From Flavonifractor sp963557075 (GTDB taxonomy: Bacteria; Bacillota; Clostridia; Oscillospirales; Oscillospiraceae), in assembly GCA_963557075.1 (NCBI GenBank), contig CAUWDA010000006.1, positions 1-64,000 on the forward strand: 64,000 bases of DNA, read 5' to 3'. Positions 43,845-52,277 of the stretch are shown piece after piece. The notes beneath the pieces were generated by a model. It saw only the letters and a program-made list of their open reading frames with translations. It ran no database searches and was not told where the DNA came from. Within the stretch, counting starts at the first letter, position 1. The number at the start of each line of letters is the position of its first letter. Position numbers and translations under genes: made by a program.

Positions 43845-45038
43845 TCAGGCGGGCGGGAGGTCCTGTACCGCCTCCTCCAGCAGGCGGAGCAGCAGAGGCA
43901 TGGAACCGGCCTCCGGCAGCATCAGACGGACGGAGGCGTCGTCCAGCCCCAGGTAGCTCTCGCCGCTGACGGTAAGGATCCCGTGATCCAGCAGATGCTG
44001 TTGCAGGGAAAAGCCGGGACCGCCCTGGCAGTAGAGCATCAGGATGGGTGTATCGGAGAAGGTCTCCGCCGCCAGCAGCCGCTGGCCCTGCGGGCCGGAG
44101 GTGTGTTGCAGCATTTGGAGCAGGGCCCGTTTGCTGGTCCGGACGGCGGCGATGCCGAAGGGGTCCTCCGGGTGCTCCAGCTTGGTCTCCAGCGCGGTTT
44201 GAGCCAGCACGCGGCCGACGCCATTGCTGTTGAACGGGAGGACCAGCTTGCGCAGCTGCTGCAGCAGGTCGCTTTCGGTGGAGGCCACCGCGTAGCCCAG
44301 GCGGACGCCGGCCATGCCCCAGCCCTTGGAGAAGCTGCGGGTGACGATGAGCTGGGGATACCGGGGGATCAGGTTGATGGCGCTGAGGGAGAAGGGGATA
44401 TACTCCCCGTAGGCTTCGTCCACCACAAGGATACGCCCCAGCTCCAGGGCGCGCCGGGCGATCCTGTCCAGATCGTCCATGGGAATGGTCTGGCCGGTGG
44501 GGTTGTTGGGGTTTTCCACGATGAACAGGCTGTGACCGGCCTCCATCCGGTCCAGGTAGGCCTGGGTGTCGAACCGATAGCCCTGCCGGCGCTCCAGCGG
44601 GCAGGCCTCGTAGCGGGAGCCGCTGCAATTTACGTGGTCAATATAGGCGGTAAACTGGGGCGCGTGTCCCAGGACCCGCCTGCCGGCGGTAAGGCAGAGC
44701 AGGTTGAGCCCGCAGAGGATGTCATAGGAGCCGTTGCCCAGCAGAAAGTGCCCCCCTGTGAGCCAGCCCTCTCCCACGCCGTTGCTGCGGTACCAGTTGG
44801 CCAGGGCGTCCTCCAGAGAACTTCCGTGGGGATAGTATTTGATCTCGGAGAAATTGCCGCCGTGGGACTCCGTTTTCTGCTGAAAGGCGTGCAGACGAGA
44901 GAAGATGCAGTTTCCCAGCAAGTCGGTGTTGACGCCCAGGGAGCAGTCGATCTGGACATGGCCCGTTGGGATCTTGTCGGCGTAGTCTCGGGATGTATAG
45001 GAGCGGATATAGGGATTGATGGACGCCTCATAGCGCAT
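43845..45038 (-). CDS. class I/II PLP-dependent aminotransferase, HisC/CobD-like
   Basis: A 397-residue fold-type I enzyme: NPNNPTG (about 172-178), DEAYGEY with the PLP Asp, SFSKGWGMAGVRLGY with the Schiff-base Lys (about 234), and a C-terminal Arg region. Resembles histidinol-phosphate aminotransferase and threonine-P decarboxylase groups; substrate cannot be set. No his or cob genes are nearby. AAAGGAG precedes the ATG; the promoter carries a perfect dyad, so expression is regulated. Confidence 0.85.
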   Translation of the reverse strand: MRYEASINPYIRSYTSRDYADKIPTGHVQIDCSLGVNTDLLGNCIFSRLHAFQQKTESHGGNFSEIKYYPHGSSLEDALANWYRSNGVGEGWLTGGHFLLGNGSYDILCGLNLLCLTAGRRVLGHAPQFTAYIDHVNCSGSRYEACPLERRQGYRFDTQAYLDRMEAGHSLFIVENPNNPTGQTIPMDDLDRIARRALELGRILVVDEAYGEYIPFSLSAINLIPRYPQLIVTRSFSKGWGMAGVRLGYAVASTESDLLQQLRKLVLPFNSNGVGRVLAQTALETKLEHPEDPFGIAAVRTSKRALLQMLQHTSGPQGQRLLAAETFSDTPILMLYCQGGPGFSLQQHLLDHGILTVSGESYLGLDDASVRLMLPEAGSMPLLLRLLEEAVQDLPPA

Positions 45039-45067
45039 GGAGGAGCACTCCTTTCTGATATGACTTC

Positions 45068-45099
45068 AAGATTGATATCAATCTTACAAAATGATATCT
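45068..45099. promoter_or_regulatory. operator: 18-bp palindrome plus half site
   Basis: AAGATTGAT/ATCAATCTT perfect palindrome at 45068-45085 and a related AGATATCAT (minus strand) at 45091-45099, covering the transcription start and leader of the aminotransferase gene. The adjacent GntR protein is the obvious candidate ligand. Confidence 0.68.
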
Positions 45100-45101
45100 A
45101 A

Positions 45102-45130
45102 AAGGTATACGCAAATGCGGCGCTTGTCAA
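45102..45130 (-). promoter_or_regulatory. promoter of the aminotransferase gene
   Basis: TTGACA (45125-45130), 17 bp, TACCTT (45102-45107). Confidence 0.65.
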
Positions 45131-45189
45131 CTTCAAATCTGTACAAAAATAGGCGGCAGATTTTGTAGGCGTGGACCGGATGCTGAAAA

Positions 45190-45234
45190 GGACAAAAAGA
45201 GGGACCGCCGCAAAGCTGGATCTGCGGCGGTCCC
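45190..45234 (-). terminator. terminator of the degV gene
   Basis: GGGACCGCCGCA/TGCGGCGGTCCC stem (45201-45212 with 45223-45234) then TCTTTTTGTCC on the minus strand. Confidence 0.78.
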
Positions 45235-45242
45235 CAGGGGGA

Positions 45243-46109
45243 TCAGGTTGCCTGTGCGGCACGGCTGATGCCCATGCCGAAGGCGTTCAGGCCGGTGTGG
45301 CAGATGACGCTGAAGGGCAGCGGCTCATAGTGGACCAGGTCGTCCGGAAAGGCCTCCTGGACCTGGGCGGCCCAGGCCTGGCTGTCCTCGGGCTGGATGA
45401 AGCTGTCTGAAATGCCGATGTACAGCGGCTCACCCCGGGTCCGCAGGGTGTCGGCGGTCTCCTTGGCCCGCTTCAGCTGCTCCTGCTGGCAGTTTTTGAC
45501 GCCCCGCACCTTGGCACAGGCCTCAAAGGCGCCGCCGTCGCAGCGGAGCAGGGGCTTGAGACCGATCACGCTGCTCATGGCGGCGGCAGCGGCGGTGCAC
45601 CGTCCGTTTTTTCGGAAGTATTTCAGGGTGTCCACCCCCAGATAGATGACAGAATCCAGGGCAGACTGCTCCAGAAGGGCCCTGATCTCCTGCCCGCTCT
45701 TTCCCTGATCGGCCAGTGCTTTGGCGTTGAGAACGCAGTCGTGGAGCGTGATGGAGACCCGGTGGGTGTCGGCCACCCAGACCCTGCCCTCATACTCCTC
45801 CGAGAGAAGCTGGGCGGTCTGGCAGGAAAAGCTCAGGCCGCTGGACATGGGGATGTAGACCAGCTCGTCATAGCCGGCGTCCAGGATCTTGTCAAACATG
45901 GCGAGCACCTCCCCGGGGGAGGGCTGGGAGGTGGAGGCGTCGGCGCCGTCCCGCAGGTTCTGGTAGAACTCCCGGTGGGACAGGTTGACACCCTCAAAAT
46001 ACTCCTTGCCGTCCAGAATGACCGGCATGGGCAGAAGAAAGATATCCCGCCGGGCGGCCTCCTCCTGGGTGAGACCGCTGTTGCTGTCGGTGAGAATGGC
46101 TGTTTTCAT
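45243..46109 (-). CDS. DegV family fatty-acid-binding protein
   Basis: A 288-residue protein: TDSNSGLTQEEA at the N-terminus, TSQPSPGEVLAMFDKIL (family TSQPS motif), IPMSSGLSFSCQTA and a C-terminal PLPFSVICHTGLNAFGMG. DegV/FakB proteins bind acyl chains and feed FakA kinase. ATG 46109 lies behind GGAGACG. Divergent from the TetR gene. Confidence 0.93.
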   Translation of the reverse strand: MKTAILTDSNSGLTQEEAARRDIFLLPMPVILDGKEYFEGVNLSHREFYQNLRDGADASTSQPSPGEVLAMFDKILDAGYDELVYIPMSSGLSFSCQTAQLLSEEYEGRVWVADTHRVSITLHDCVLNAKALADQGKSGQEIRALLEQSALDSVIYLGVDTLKYFRKNGRCTAAAAAMSSVIGLKPLLRCDGGAFEACAKVRGVKNCQQEQLKRAKETADTLRTRGEPLYIGISDSFIQPEDSQAWAAQVQEAFPDDLVHYEPLPFSVICHTGLNAFGMGISRAAQAT

Positions 46110-46335
46110 GGCGCTCACGTCTCCTCTGTTGTGATGTTGCGGGGCTGTTTTGTCTCCCGCTCTTGAAGGCCGGGTCGAAATACGGTATAATTTGACGGTA
46201 CATGAAAGTACCTTTGTATGAAAGCGGCTGACGGTCCCTGTCGGCCGGGGCCAGAGATGGTCAGGAAAAGCGCCTGTATGTGTGCAGTCCGGCTCTGACC
46301 GGGCGGACTGTCCCCGGTGGAAAAGGAGTAGCTCT

Positions 46336-46899
46336 GTGGAAAAAACGACCAGCGCCATCATGGAGGCCTTTGAGCAGCTTCTGGATGAGAAGCCCTTTAC
46401 CAAGATCACTGTGCGGGATATCGTGGAGCGGTGCCAGATCAACCGCAACACGTTCTATTATCACTACCACGATATCCCGTCCCTCTTTCAGGAGATGATG
46501 GAGCGGAAGGCGGATCAGCTGATCGCGATCCACTATGTGCCCAACTCGCCCATCAACTGCCTTCAGCCCATCCTGCAATACGGGCTGGCCCACAAGCGGG
46601 CGGCGCTCCATGTCTACCGCTATGTTCCGCGGGAGGCCCTCATGCCCTATATAGACCGCATCGCCCGGTATGCCGTGGACAAGTATTTTGAGAGCAAATG
46701 CCGGGGGCTGTCTGTCTCAGAAGCAGATGTGGCCAGCCTGGCCCACTACTACAAGTGCGCCCTTGTGGGACTGCTGCTGGACTGGGCGGAGAGCGGGATG
46801 GAGGAGGACGTCATAGAGCGGCTTGAGCCCATCTACCGGCTGCTGGAGGGGACGGAGGAAATGGCCTTCTCCCGGTGCCTGCGCGGGGAAAGAGAATAG
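46336..46899 (+). CDS. TetR family regulator
   Basis: A 187-residue regulator with GTG start 46336 (AAAGGAG, 7 nt). N-terminal HTH: IMEAFEQLLDEKPFTKITVRDIVERCQINRNTFYYHYHDI; helical ligand domain of the DhaS-like group. It could control the divergent degV or the following convergent radical SAM unit. Confidence 0.88.
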   Translation: MEKTTSAIMEAFEQLLDEKPFTKITVRDIVERCQINRNTFYYHYHDIPSLFQEMMERKADQLIAIHYVPNSPINCLQPILQYGLAHKRAALHVYRYVPREALMPYIDRIARYAVDKYFESKCRGLSVSEADVASLAHYYKCALVGLLLDWAESGMEEDVIERLEPIYRLLEGTEEMAFSRCLRGERE

Positions 46900-46911
46900 T
46901 GCTTTGATCGA

Positions 46912-46940
46912 GGGAGGACGCCGTGGGCGTCCTCCCTTTT
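46912..46940 (+). terminator. terminator of the TetR gene
   Basis: 11-bp stem GGGAGGACGCC/GGCGTCCTCCC with GTG loop, then TTTT. Confidence 0.8.
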
Positions 46941-46962
46941 GACGTGGCGCAGACGGGATATC

Positions 46963-48363
46963 TCAGTTCTGTCCCTTGCCGCAGCCGGACCGCTCCCGGT
47001 CGCCGATGCGGGCCAGCTCCGGGCGTTCGGCGCACTCCTCCGCCCAGAGGGCGTCGGCCTTGTCCTTCCAGCGCTGGGCGTAGCCGCAGGTCTTGGAACA
47101 CAGGTGCTCCACGCTCTCGGGGGACATGGGGTCGGTGGAGTGAGCGTCGGTCTCTGCCACCATCTTCTGAATGCACTCCGGGTTTTCCAGCATGGGGCAG
47201 GGCCGCAGCATGTTGTCGTTGAAGGGCATGTTGTCGTGGTAGGCCATGAAGATGGGGCTTTGCAGGGCCTCCAGCAGGGTGCACTGGCGGATGTTGGCGT
47301 TGGAGTAGTGGATGAACACACAGGGGTCCACATCGCCGTTGGCGTTGATGTGGAGGTACCGCTTGCCGCCGGCGATGCACCCGCCCACATACTCGGCGTC
47401 GTTCTGGAAGTCCATGGCGAACAGGGGGCGCTCGGCCCGCAGCTTGCGGATGCGGCGGTAGACGTACTCCCGCTGCTCAGGGTCGGGCAGCAACTCGGGG
47501 GCGGCGTCGTTGCCCACGGGCATGTAGTGGAAGTACCAGATGAAGTAGGCGCCCATGTCGATAAGGCTCTGGTAATATTCATCGGAGGTGATGGACTGGT
47601 AGTTGACGCTGGTGTAGCAGGAGGAGATGCCGTAGGGCAGCTTGCGCTCCCGCAGGAGCTCCATGGCGTGCCGGACCTTCTGATAGGTGCCCTGGCCCCG
47701 GCGGGAGTCGGTGTCCTGCTCGTTGCCCTCCAGAGAGATGGCGGGGATGAAGTTGCCCACCCGGAGCATATCGTCGGCAAAGGCCTCGTCGATCAGCGTA
47801 CCGTTGGTGAAGCTGAGGAAGACGCAGTCGTCGTGCTTCTCGCACAGGGAGATCAGATCCTTCTTGCGTACCAGGGGTTCGCCGCCGGTGTAGATGTACA
47901 TATATATACCCAGTTCCTTGCCCTGGGTGATGATGGAGTCCAGCTCCTCATAAGTCAGGTTCAGCTTGTTGCCGTACTCGGCGGCCCAGCAGCCGGTGCA
48001 GCGGAGGTTGCAGGCGGAGGTGGGGTCCATCAGGATGGCCCAGGGGATGTTGCAGTTGTACTTCTTGCGCAGCTCCTCCTGCTTGGGCCAGCCGATCAGG
48101 TTGGCGTTGATGAAGAAGTTGGTCACCAGGGTCTTCATCACCTTGGGGTCCAGCTCCTGTACCATGTGGAGGATAAAGGAGTGATAGGGGTGCTGGGGGT
48201 CCTCGACGACCTCGCGGATCACCTTGCGCTGGGAGGGGAACTCTCCGCCGGCGAATTTGTCGGCCCAGTCCATGAGCTTGCGCAGGTTGGTCTCCGGGTC
48301 CTTGTAGAGATAGTTGATGGCCTGCTCGATGCCGAGCTTTTTGAGGGTATGACTGAAACTCAT
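46963..48363 (-). CDS. radical SAM protein with C-terminal cysteine (SPASM-like) region
   Basis: A 466-residue protein. CNLRCTGC (about 133-140, in SACNLRCTGCW) binds the radical-SAM cluster; TGGEP follows. The C-terminus has many cysteines (GGC, DPCVFIHY, PCPML, LCSKTCGYA), as in auxiliary-cluster SPASM proteins. An N-terminal helical region of about 110 residues precedes the barrel. GGAG precedes ATG 48363. It overlaps the HdeD-like membrane gene by ATGA. No precursor peptide gene is visible, so substrate is unknown. Confidence 0.82.
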   Translation of the reverse strand: MSFSHTLKKLGIEQAINYLYKDPETNLRKLMDWADKFAGGEFPSQRKVIREVVEDPQHPYHSFILHMVQELDPKVMKTLVTNFFINANLIGWPKQEELRKKYNCNIPWAILMDPTSACNLRCTGCWAAEYGNKLNLTYEELDSIITQGKELGIYMYIYTGGEPLVRKKDLISLCEKHDDCVFLSFTNGTLIDEAFADDMLRVGNFIPAISLEGNEQDTDSRRGQGTYQKVRHAMELLRERKLPYGISSCYTSVNYQSITSDEYYQSLIDMGAYFIWYFHYMPVGNDAAPELLPDPEQREYVYRRIRKLRAERPLFAMDFQNDAEYVGGCIAGGKRYLHINANGDVDPCVFIHYSNANIRQCTLLEALQSPIFMAYHDNMPFNDNMLRPCPMLENPECIQKMVAETDAHSTDPMSPESVEHLCSKTCGYAQRWKDKADALWAEECAERPELARIGDRERSGCGKGQN

Positions 48364-48944
48364 GGTGAGTTCTCCTTCCATTTTTCTTTTTTATCAGCAG
48401 CTTCCCGGGGCTTGGGAAGCCTGACTGCCCATTGGATGACGCAGAAATTGATGCAGCCCTCGGCGAGAAGGGCGCCGGCTACCAGCGCTTTGGTGGCCAG
48501 GAGGGAGGAAAAGCACCCGACGATCAGCAGTACGCTGATCACGCCGGTGGCGATGGCGATGGTCAGGATCACGTTCCAGCCGTTTAAGCCGAAATCGCTG
48601 GCCTCCTTGACCATCTGGATCTTGAACAGGCTGTCCAGCAGGGTGAACCACCCCAGTCCGGGGGTCAGATAGCCGGTGACGTCGTTATTTTTGATCAGCA
48701 TCAGCACGCCCACCACCAGAATGAGCAGGCCGAAGGCAAAATCATACCGGAAGGCCAGGCAGTAGAGATCCTCGGAGAAAAAGCCGACGATCTTGATGAC
48801 GCCATAGGCGATCAGGATGATCCCGCTGATATTGCATAGCACCAGCGGGGGCAGGGGAGGAAAGAACAGACAGACGACTGCCGCGATGCAGAAGAGCAGA
48901 GCGATGGCGAGGTAGCCGTCCCGGGCGAGCTTTAATTTTTTCAT
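48360..48944 (-). CDS. HdeD/DUF308-like membrane protein
   Basis: A 194-residue protein with about five to six hydrophobic helices (e.g. YLAIALLFCIAAVVCLFF, ISGIILIAYGVIKIVGFF, FAFGLLILVVGVLMLI, VILTIAIATGVISVLLIVG) and a charged C-terminus. First gene of the operon with the radical SAM gene; ATG 48944 follows GAGG at 8 nt. Confidence 0.75.
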   Translation of the reverse strand: MKKLKLARDGYLAIALLFCIAAVVCLFFPPLPPLVLCNISGIILIAYGVIKIVGFFSEDLYCLAFRYDFAFGLLILVVGVLMLIKNNDVTGYLTPGLGWFTLLDSLFKIQMVKEASDFGLNGWNVILTIAIATGVISVLLIVGCFSSLLATKALVAGALLAEGCINFCVIQWAVRLPKPREAADKKEKWKENSP

Positions 48945-49029
48945 ACGCAAAACCTCGGATCATTGGACGGACCGGCGGAGAGCGCCTCCTTTATCTTGCC
49001 CCAAGGATACCGCCTGCGGAAGCGAACAA

Positions 49030-49081
49030 CAATAGACAAACAGGGTGCAGATGCCTGATTTCAGACATCTGCACCCTGTTT
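49030..49081 (-). terminator. large hairpin downstream of cca
   Basis: Perfect 16-bp stem (49038-49053 with 49066-49081) with 12-nt loop; TTTGTCTATTGTTG follows on the minus strand. Likely terminator of the CCA-enzyme gene. The remaining 49082-49176 shows no gene. Confidence 0.65.
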
Positions 49082-49176
49082 GCCTAACGATTCGGGCGAA
49101 AACGGGGCATCGGTGGTACGGATGGCCCCGCGCGCGGCGTGAGGATATCAGATTTTATTGTGCGCGGGGAAACCGG

Positions 49177-50172
49177 TTACTCCGGTAAGCCCAGCAGGGC
49201 CAGCAGCCTGTCCCGCCGGTTGTCCTCCGGATGGACCAGCACATGGAGGGCCAGCTTCCGCTGAGCGGCGCCGATCTCCCTCCCGCGCAGGCCCATGGCG
49301 GCCAGTTCTCCACCGGAGAGGGCCAAACTGTGCAAAACTGCTTCCTCCGGGCGGCGCACCCCCCGGCGCAGGGCCCGCTCCACCGGCAATGTTTCCAGCG
49401 GGAAGCCGGTTCGTTCACAAAAGGCCCGCCACCGGGGGATGGGCGCAGGGGGGACGGCTCTCAGATCGTCCAGATCCGGACAATCCCTGACCGGCCACAG
49501 GTGGGCCAGCAGACCCCAGCGGATCAAATCCCCTGCCCGCTCCGGATGGGGGGAGAGCAGGGTCTTTTCCAGCTCGGCCTTGACCCGCTCCCCGGACACC
49601 TGGCGCAGCCGCCCGGCGTTCCGCCGGATGGCCTGTTCAGTCTCCGGTTCGATGGCAAAGCCCAGCTGGGCGGCAAAGCGTACCCCCCGCAGCATCCGCA
49701 GGGCGTCTTCTCCAAACCGCCGGTCCGGTGCGCCCACGCACCGGACGAGTCCCGCCCGCAGATCGGCCTGACCGCCGAAGGGGTCTATGATCTCTCCCCG
49801 CTCCCCCAGCGCCATGGCGTTGATGGTAAAGTCCCGGCGGGCCAGGTCCTCGGTCAGCCCCACGTCGAAGGACACCCCGTCGGGGTGCCGCCCGTCGGCA
49901 TATCCCCCCTCCCGCCGGAAGGTAGTCACCTCCACCGGCCCGTCCTCCGTCAGGACGGTGACCGTTCCGTGCTGAATGCCGGTGGGAACAGCCCGCTCAA
50001 ACAGGGCCATGACCCGCTCCGGCAGGGCGGAGGTACACACGTCATAGTCCCCCGGTACCCGACCCAGCAGCAGGTCCCGGACACAGCCCCCCACCGGATG
50101 GGCGGCATGTCCCGCCTGCCGCAGTTCCGCCAGACAGCGGCGCACCCCCGCCGGGATCGGCCACTCTGCCAT
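49177..50172 (-). CDS. cca: CCA tRNA nucleotidyltransferase (class II)
   Basis: A 331-residue enzyme that adds CCA to tRNA 3' ends; needed here because not all tRNAs encode CCA. HPVGGCVRDLLLGRVPGDYDVCT has the metal Asp pair, TFRREGGYADGRHPDGVSF, RRDFTINAMAL and RFGEDALRMLRGVRFAAQL are the family motifs. ATG 50172 follows GGAAGGGG; a GTG three codons upstream lies inside that site. Shorter than typical (about 400-450 aa), lacking the HD-type C-terminus. Confidence 0.92.
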   Translation of the reverse strand: MAEWPIPAGVRRCLAELRQAGHAAHPVGGCVRDLLLGRVPGDYDVCTSALPERVMALFERAVPTGIQHGTVTVLTEDGPVEVTTFRREGGYADGRHPDGVSFDVGLTEDLARRDFTINAMALGERGEIIDPFGGQADLRAGLVRCVGAPDRRFGEDALRMLRGVRFAAQLGFAIEPETEQAIRRNAGRLRQVSGERVKAELEKTLLSPHPERAGDLIRWGLLAHLWPVRDCPDLDDLRAVPPAPIPRWRAFCERTGFPLETLPVERALRRGVRRPEEAVLHSLALSGGELAAMGLRGREIGAAQRKLALHVLVHPEDNRRDRLLALLGLPE

Positions 50173-50279
50173 TTTTTCCACCCCTTCCGGTATGTTTGCC
50201 TTGCCATTTCCCTATAATGGATTATAATATAGTGTTGACCTTTTATTATTATAATCTGTAGAAAAGGGTGTGTAAACCC

Positions 50280-51653
50280 ATGACCAATTTGGATATTCAT
50301 GATTTTCTGACCCCCGGCCGCACCGCCCACCTCATCGGCATCGGCGGCGTCTCCATGTCTCCCCTGGCCGAAGTGCTCCACAAGATGGGGGTGACCATCA
50401 CCGGCTCCGACATGAACGACAGCGCTGCGGTGGAGCACCTCCGCTCCCTGGGGATCCCGGTGGCCATCGGCCACCGGGCGGAGAATGTCCGGGGGGCCGA
50501 CCTCATCATCCGCACCGCCGCCGTCCACGATGAGAACCCGGAGATCGTGGAGGCCCACGCCCGGAATATCCCGGTATTTGAGCGGGCCCAGGCCTGGGGC
50601 TCCATCATGCGGGGGTACAAGAACGCCCTGTGCATCTCGGGTACCCACGGCAAGACCACCACCACCTCCATGTGTACCCACATCATCATGGCGGCCCAGA
50701 TGGACCCCACCGTCATGATCGGCGGCACCCTGCCCCTGCTGGGTTCCGGCTACCGGGTGGGCCATGGGGACACCATCATCCTGGAGAGCTGCGAGTACTG
50801 CAACTCCTTCCTCTCCTTCTTCCCCACGGTGGCGGTCATTCTCAACATTGAGGCCGACCACCTGGACTTCTTCAAGGATCTGGACGATGTGGAGCGCTCC
50901 TTCCGGGCCTTTGCCGACCGGGTGCCGGAGAACGGCCTCATCGTGGCCAATGCCGACGACGCCAACACCATGCACGCCCTGGCGGGGGAGACCCGGCCTG
51001 TCCTCACCTTCGGCCTGGCAGAGGGGGACGTCCACGCCGCCGGTCTGACCTGGGAGGATGGGCTGCCCAGCTTTGATGTGGTCTACCGGGGGGAGGTCTT
51101 TACCCATGTGACCCTGGGGGTCCCCGGCGAGCACAATGTAAAGAACGCCCTGGCCGCCGCCGCTGCGGCGATCTCCCTGGCGGTACCGCCCCAGGCGGTG
51201 AGCGAGGGACTGGCCGCCTTCCGGGGCGCCGGGCGCCGCTTTGAGCATAAGGGCACGTTCCACGGGGCGGAGGTGTACGATGACTACGCCCACCACCCCG
51301 GCGAGCTCCAGGCCCTGCTGGCGGCGGTCCGCGCTCTGGGCTATGAGCGGATCATCTGCGCCTTTCAGCCCCACACCTACACCCGGACGGAGGCCCTCTT
51401 TGACGACTTTGTCAAGGTCCTCCGGCAGCCGGATATCACCCTGCTGGCGGAGATCTTTGCCGCCCGGGAGACCAATGAGAGCGGCATCTCCTCTCAGGAC
51501 CTGGCCGGGCAGATCCCGGGCAGCATCTACTGCCCCACCCTGGAGGATGTGACGGAGCGGCTGGCGGAGCTGGCCCGGCCCGGCGACCTGATCCTCACCG
51601 TGGGGGCAGGCAATATCTACGCCGCCGGAGAGGCCCTGCTGAAGCGGTCGTAA
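50280..51653 (+). CDS. murC: UDP-N-acetylmuramate--L-alanine ligase
   Basis: A 457-residue Mur ligase: HLIGIGGVSMSPLAEVL (UDP-sugar domain), CISGTHGKTTTTSM (P-loop, about 113-126), ESCEYCNSFL, and DDYAHHPGELQALL in the C-terminal domain. Adds L-Ala to UDP-MurNAc in peptidoglycan synthesis. Divergent from cca across an AT-rich region with several TATAAT boxes. Confidence 0.95.
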   Translation: MTNLDIHDFLTPGRTAHLIGIGGVSMSPLAEVLHKMGVTITGSDMNDSAAVEHLRSLGIPVAIGHRAENVRGADLIIRTAAVHDENPEIVEAHARNIPVFERAQAWGSIMRGYKNALCISGTHGKTTTTSMCTHIIMAAQMDPTVMIGGTLPLLGSGYRVGHGDTIILESCEYCNSFLSFFPTVAVILNIEADHLDFFKDLDDVERSFRAFADRVPENGLIVANADDANTMHALAGETRPVLTFGLAEGDVHAAGLTWEDGLPSFDVVYRGEVFTHVTLGVPGEHNVKNALAAAAAAISLAVPPQAVSEGLAAFRGAGRRFEHKGTFHGAEVYDDYAHHPGELQALLAAVRALGYERIICAFQPHTYTRTEALFDDFVKVLRQPDITLLAEIFAARETNESGISSQDLAGQIPGSIYCPTLEDVTERLAELARPGDLILTVGAGNIYAAGEALLKRS

Positions 51654-51685
51654 GGCGGCCGCCGGCGGGGCAGGTATTTCAGATG

Positions 51686-51714
51686 TTGACAAGGTCGGAA
51701 AAGAGACGTACAAT
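51686..51714 (+). promoter_or_regulatory. promoter of the ammonia-lyase gene
   Basis: TTGACA (51686-51691), 17 bp, TACAAT (51709-51714). Confidence 0.82.
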
Positions 51715-51782
51715 AATACCAGCTACCCTGTCCCATTTATCCTGTTTTCTAAGCATGAATGATGATAAGGAGTGGAATCGAA

Positions 51783-52184
51783 ATGGAAGAGAAGAAGTAT
51801 ACCTCTATGATCCGCCTGCGTATGTCCGCTAAGGACGCTCACTACGGCGGAAACCTGGTGGACGGCGCCCACATGGTGCACCTGTTCGGCGACGTGGCCA
51901 CCGAGCTGCTGATCCAGTGCGACGGCGACGAGGGCCTGTTCTGCGCTTACAACAACGTGGAGTTCAAGGCTCCCGTGTACGCCGGCGATTTTATCGAGGC
52001 CTATGGTGAGATCACCCACATCGGCAACACCTCCCGCAAGATGAAGTTCGAGGCCCGCAAGGTGGCCGTGCCCCGCCCCGACATCAGCGATTCCGCCGCT
52101 GATTTCCTGGACGAGCCCATCGTGGTAGCTGTGGCCGAGGGTACCTGCGTGACCCCCAAGAAGTGCCAGCGCAAGGAGCATTGA
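51783..52184 (+). CDS. kal: 3-aminobutyryl-CoA ammonia lyase (hot-dog fold)
   Basis: A 133-residue hot-dog protein strongly resembling Kal of lysine-fermenting bacteria: SMIRLRMSAKDAHYGGNLVDGAHM, LFGDVATELLIQCDGDEGLF, NNVEFKAPVYAGDFIEA and RKMKFEARKV with PRPDISDSAAD. Kal removes ammonia from L-3-aminobutyryl-CoA to crotonyl-CoA. AAGGAG lies 10 nt before the ATG. Single-gene unit with promoter and terminator; none of the other lysine-fermentation genes (kamA, kdd, kce) are in this window. Confidence 0.85.
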   Translation: MEEKKYTSMIRLRMSAKDAHYGGNLVDGAHMVHLFGDVATELLIQCDGDEGLFCAYNNVEFKAPVYAGDFIEAYGEITHIGNTSRKMKFEARKVAVPRPDISDSAADFLDEPIVVAVAEGTCVTPKKCQRKEH

Positions 52185-52218
52185 TCTGCTGACAGCTCCT
52201 CATAGGGACAGAATAACA

Positions 52219-52260
52219 AAACAGGTCTGCCGCAATTTTGCGGCAGACCTGTTTCTTTTT
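52219..52260 (+). terminator. terminator of kal
   Basis: ACAGGTCTGCCGC/GCGGCAGACCTGT stem with AATTTT loop, then TTTCTTTTTT. Confidence 0.85.
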
Positions 52261-52277
52261 TGTCCTGATGCCGGGGC

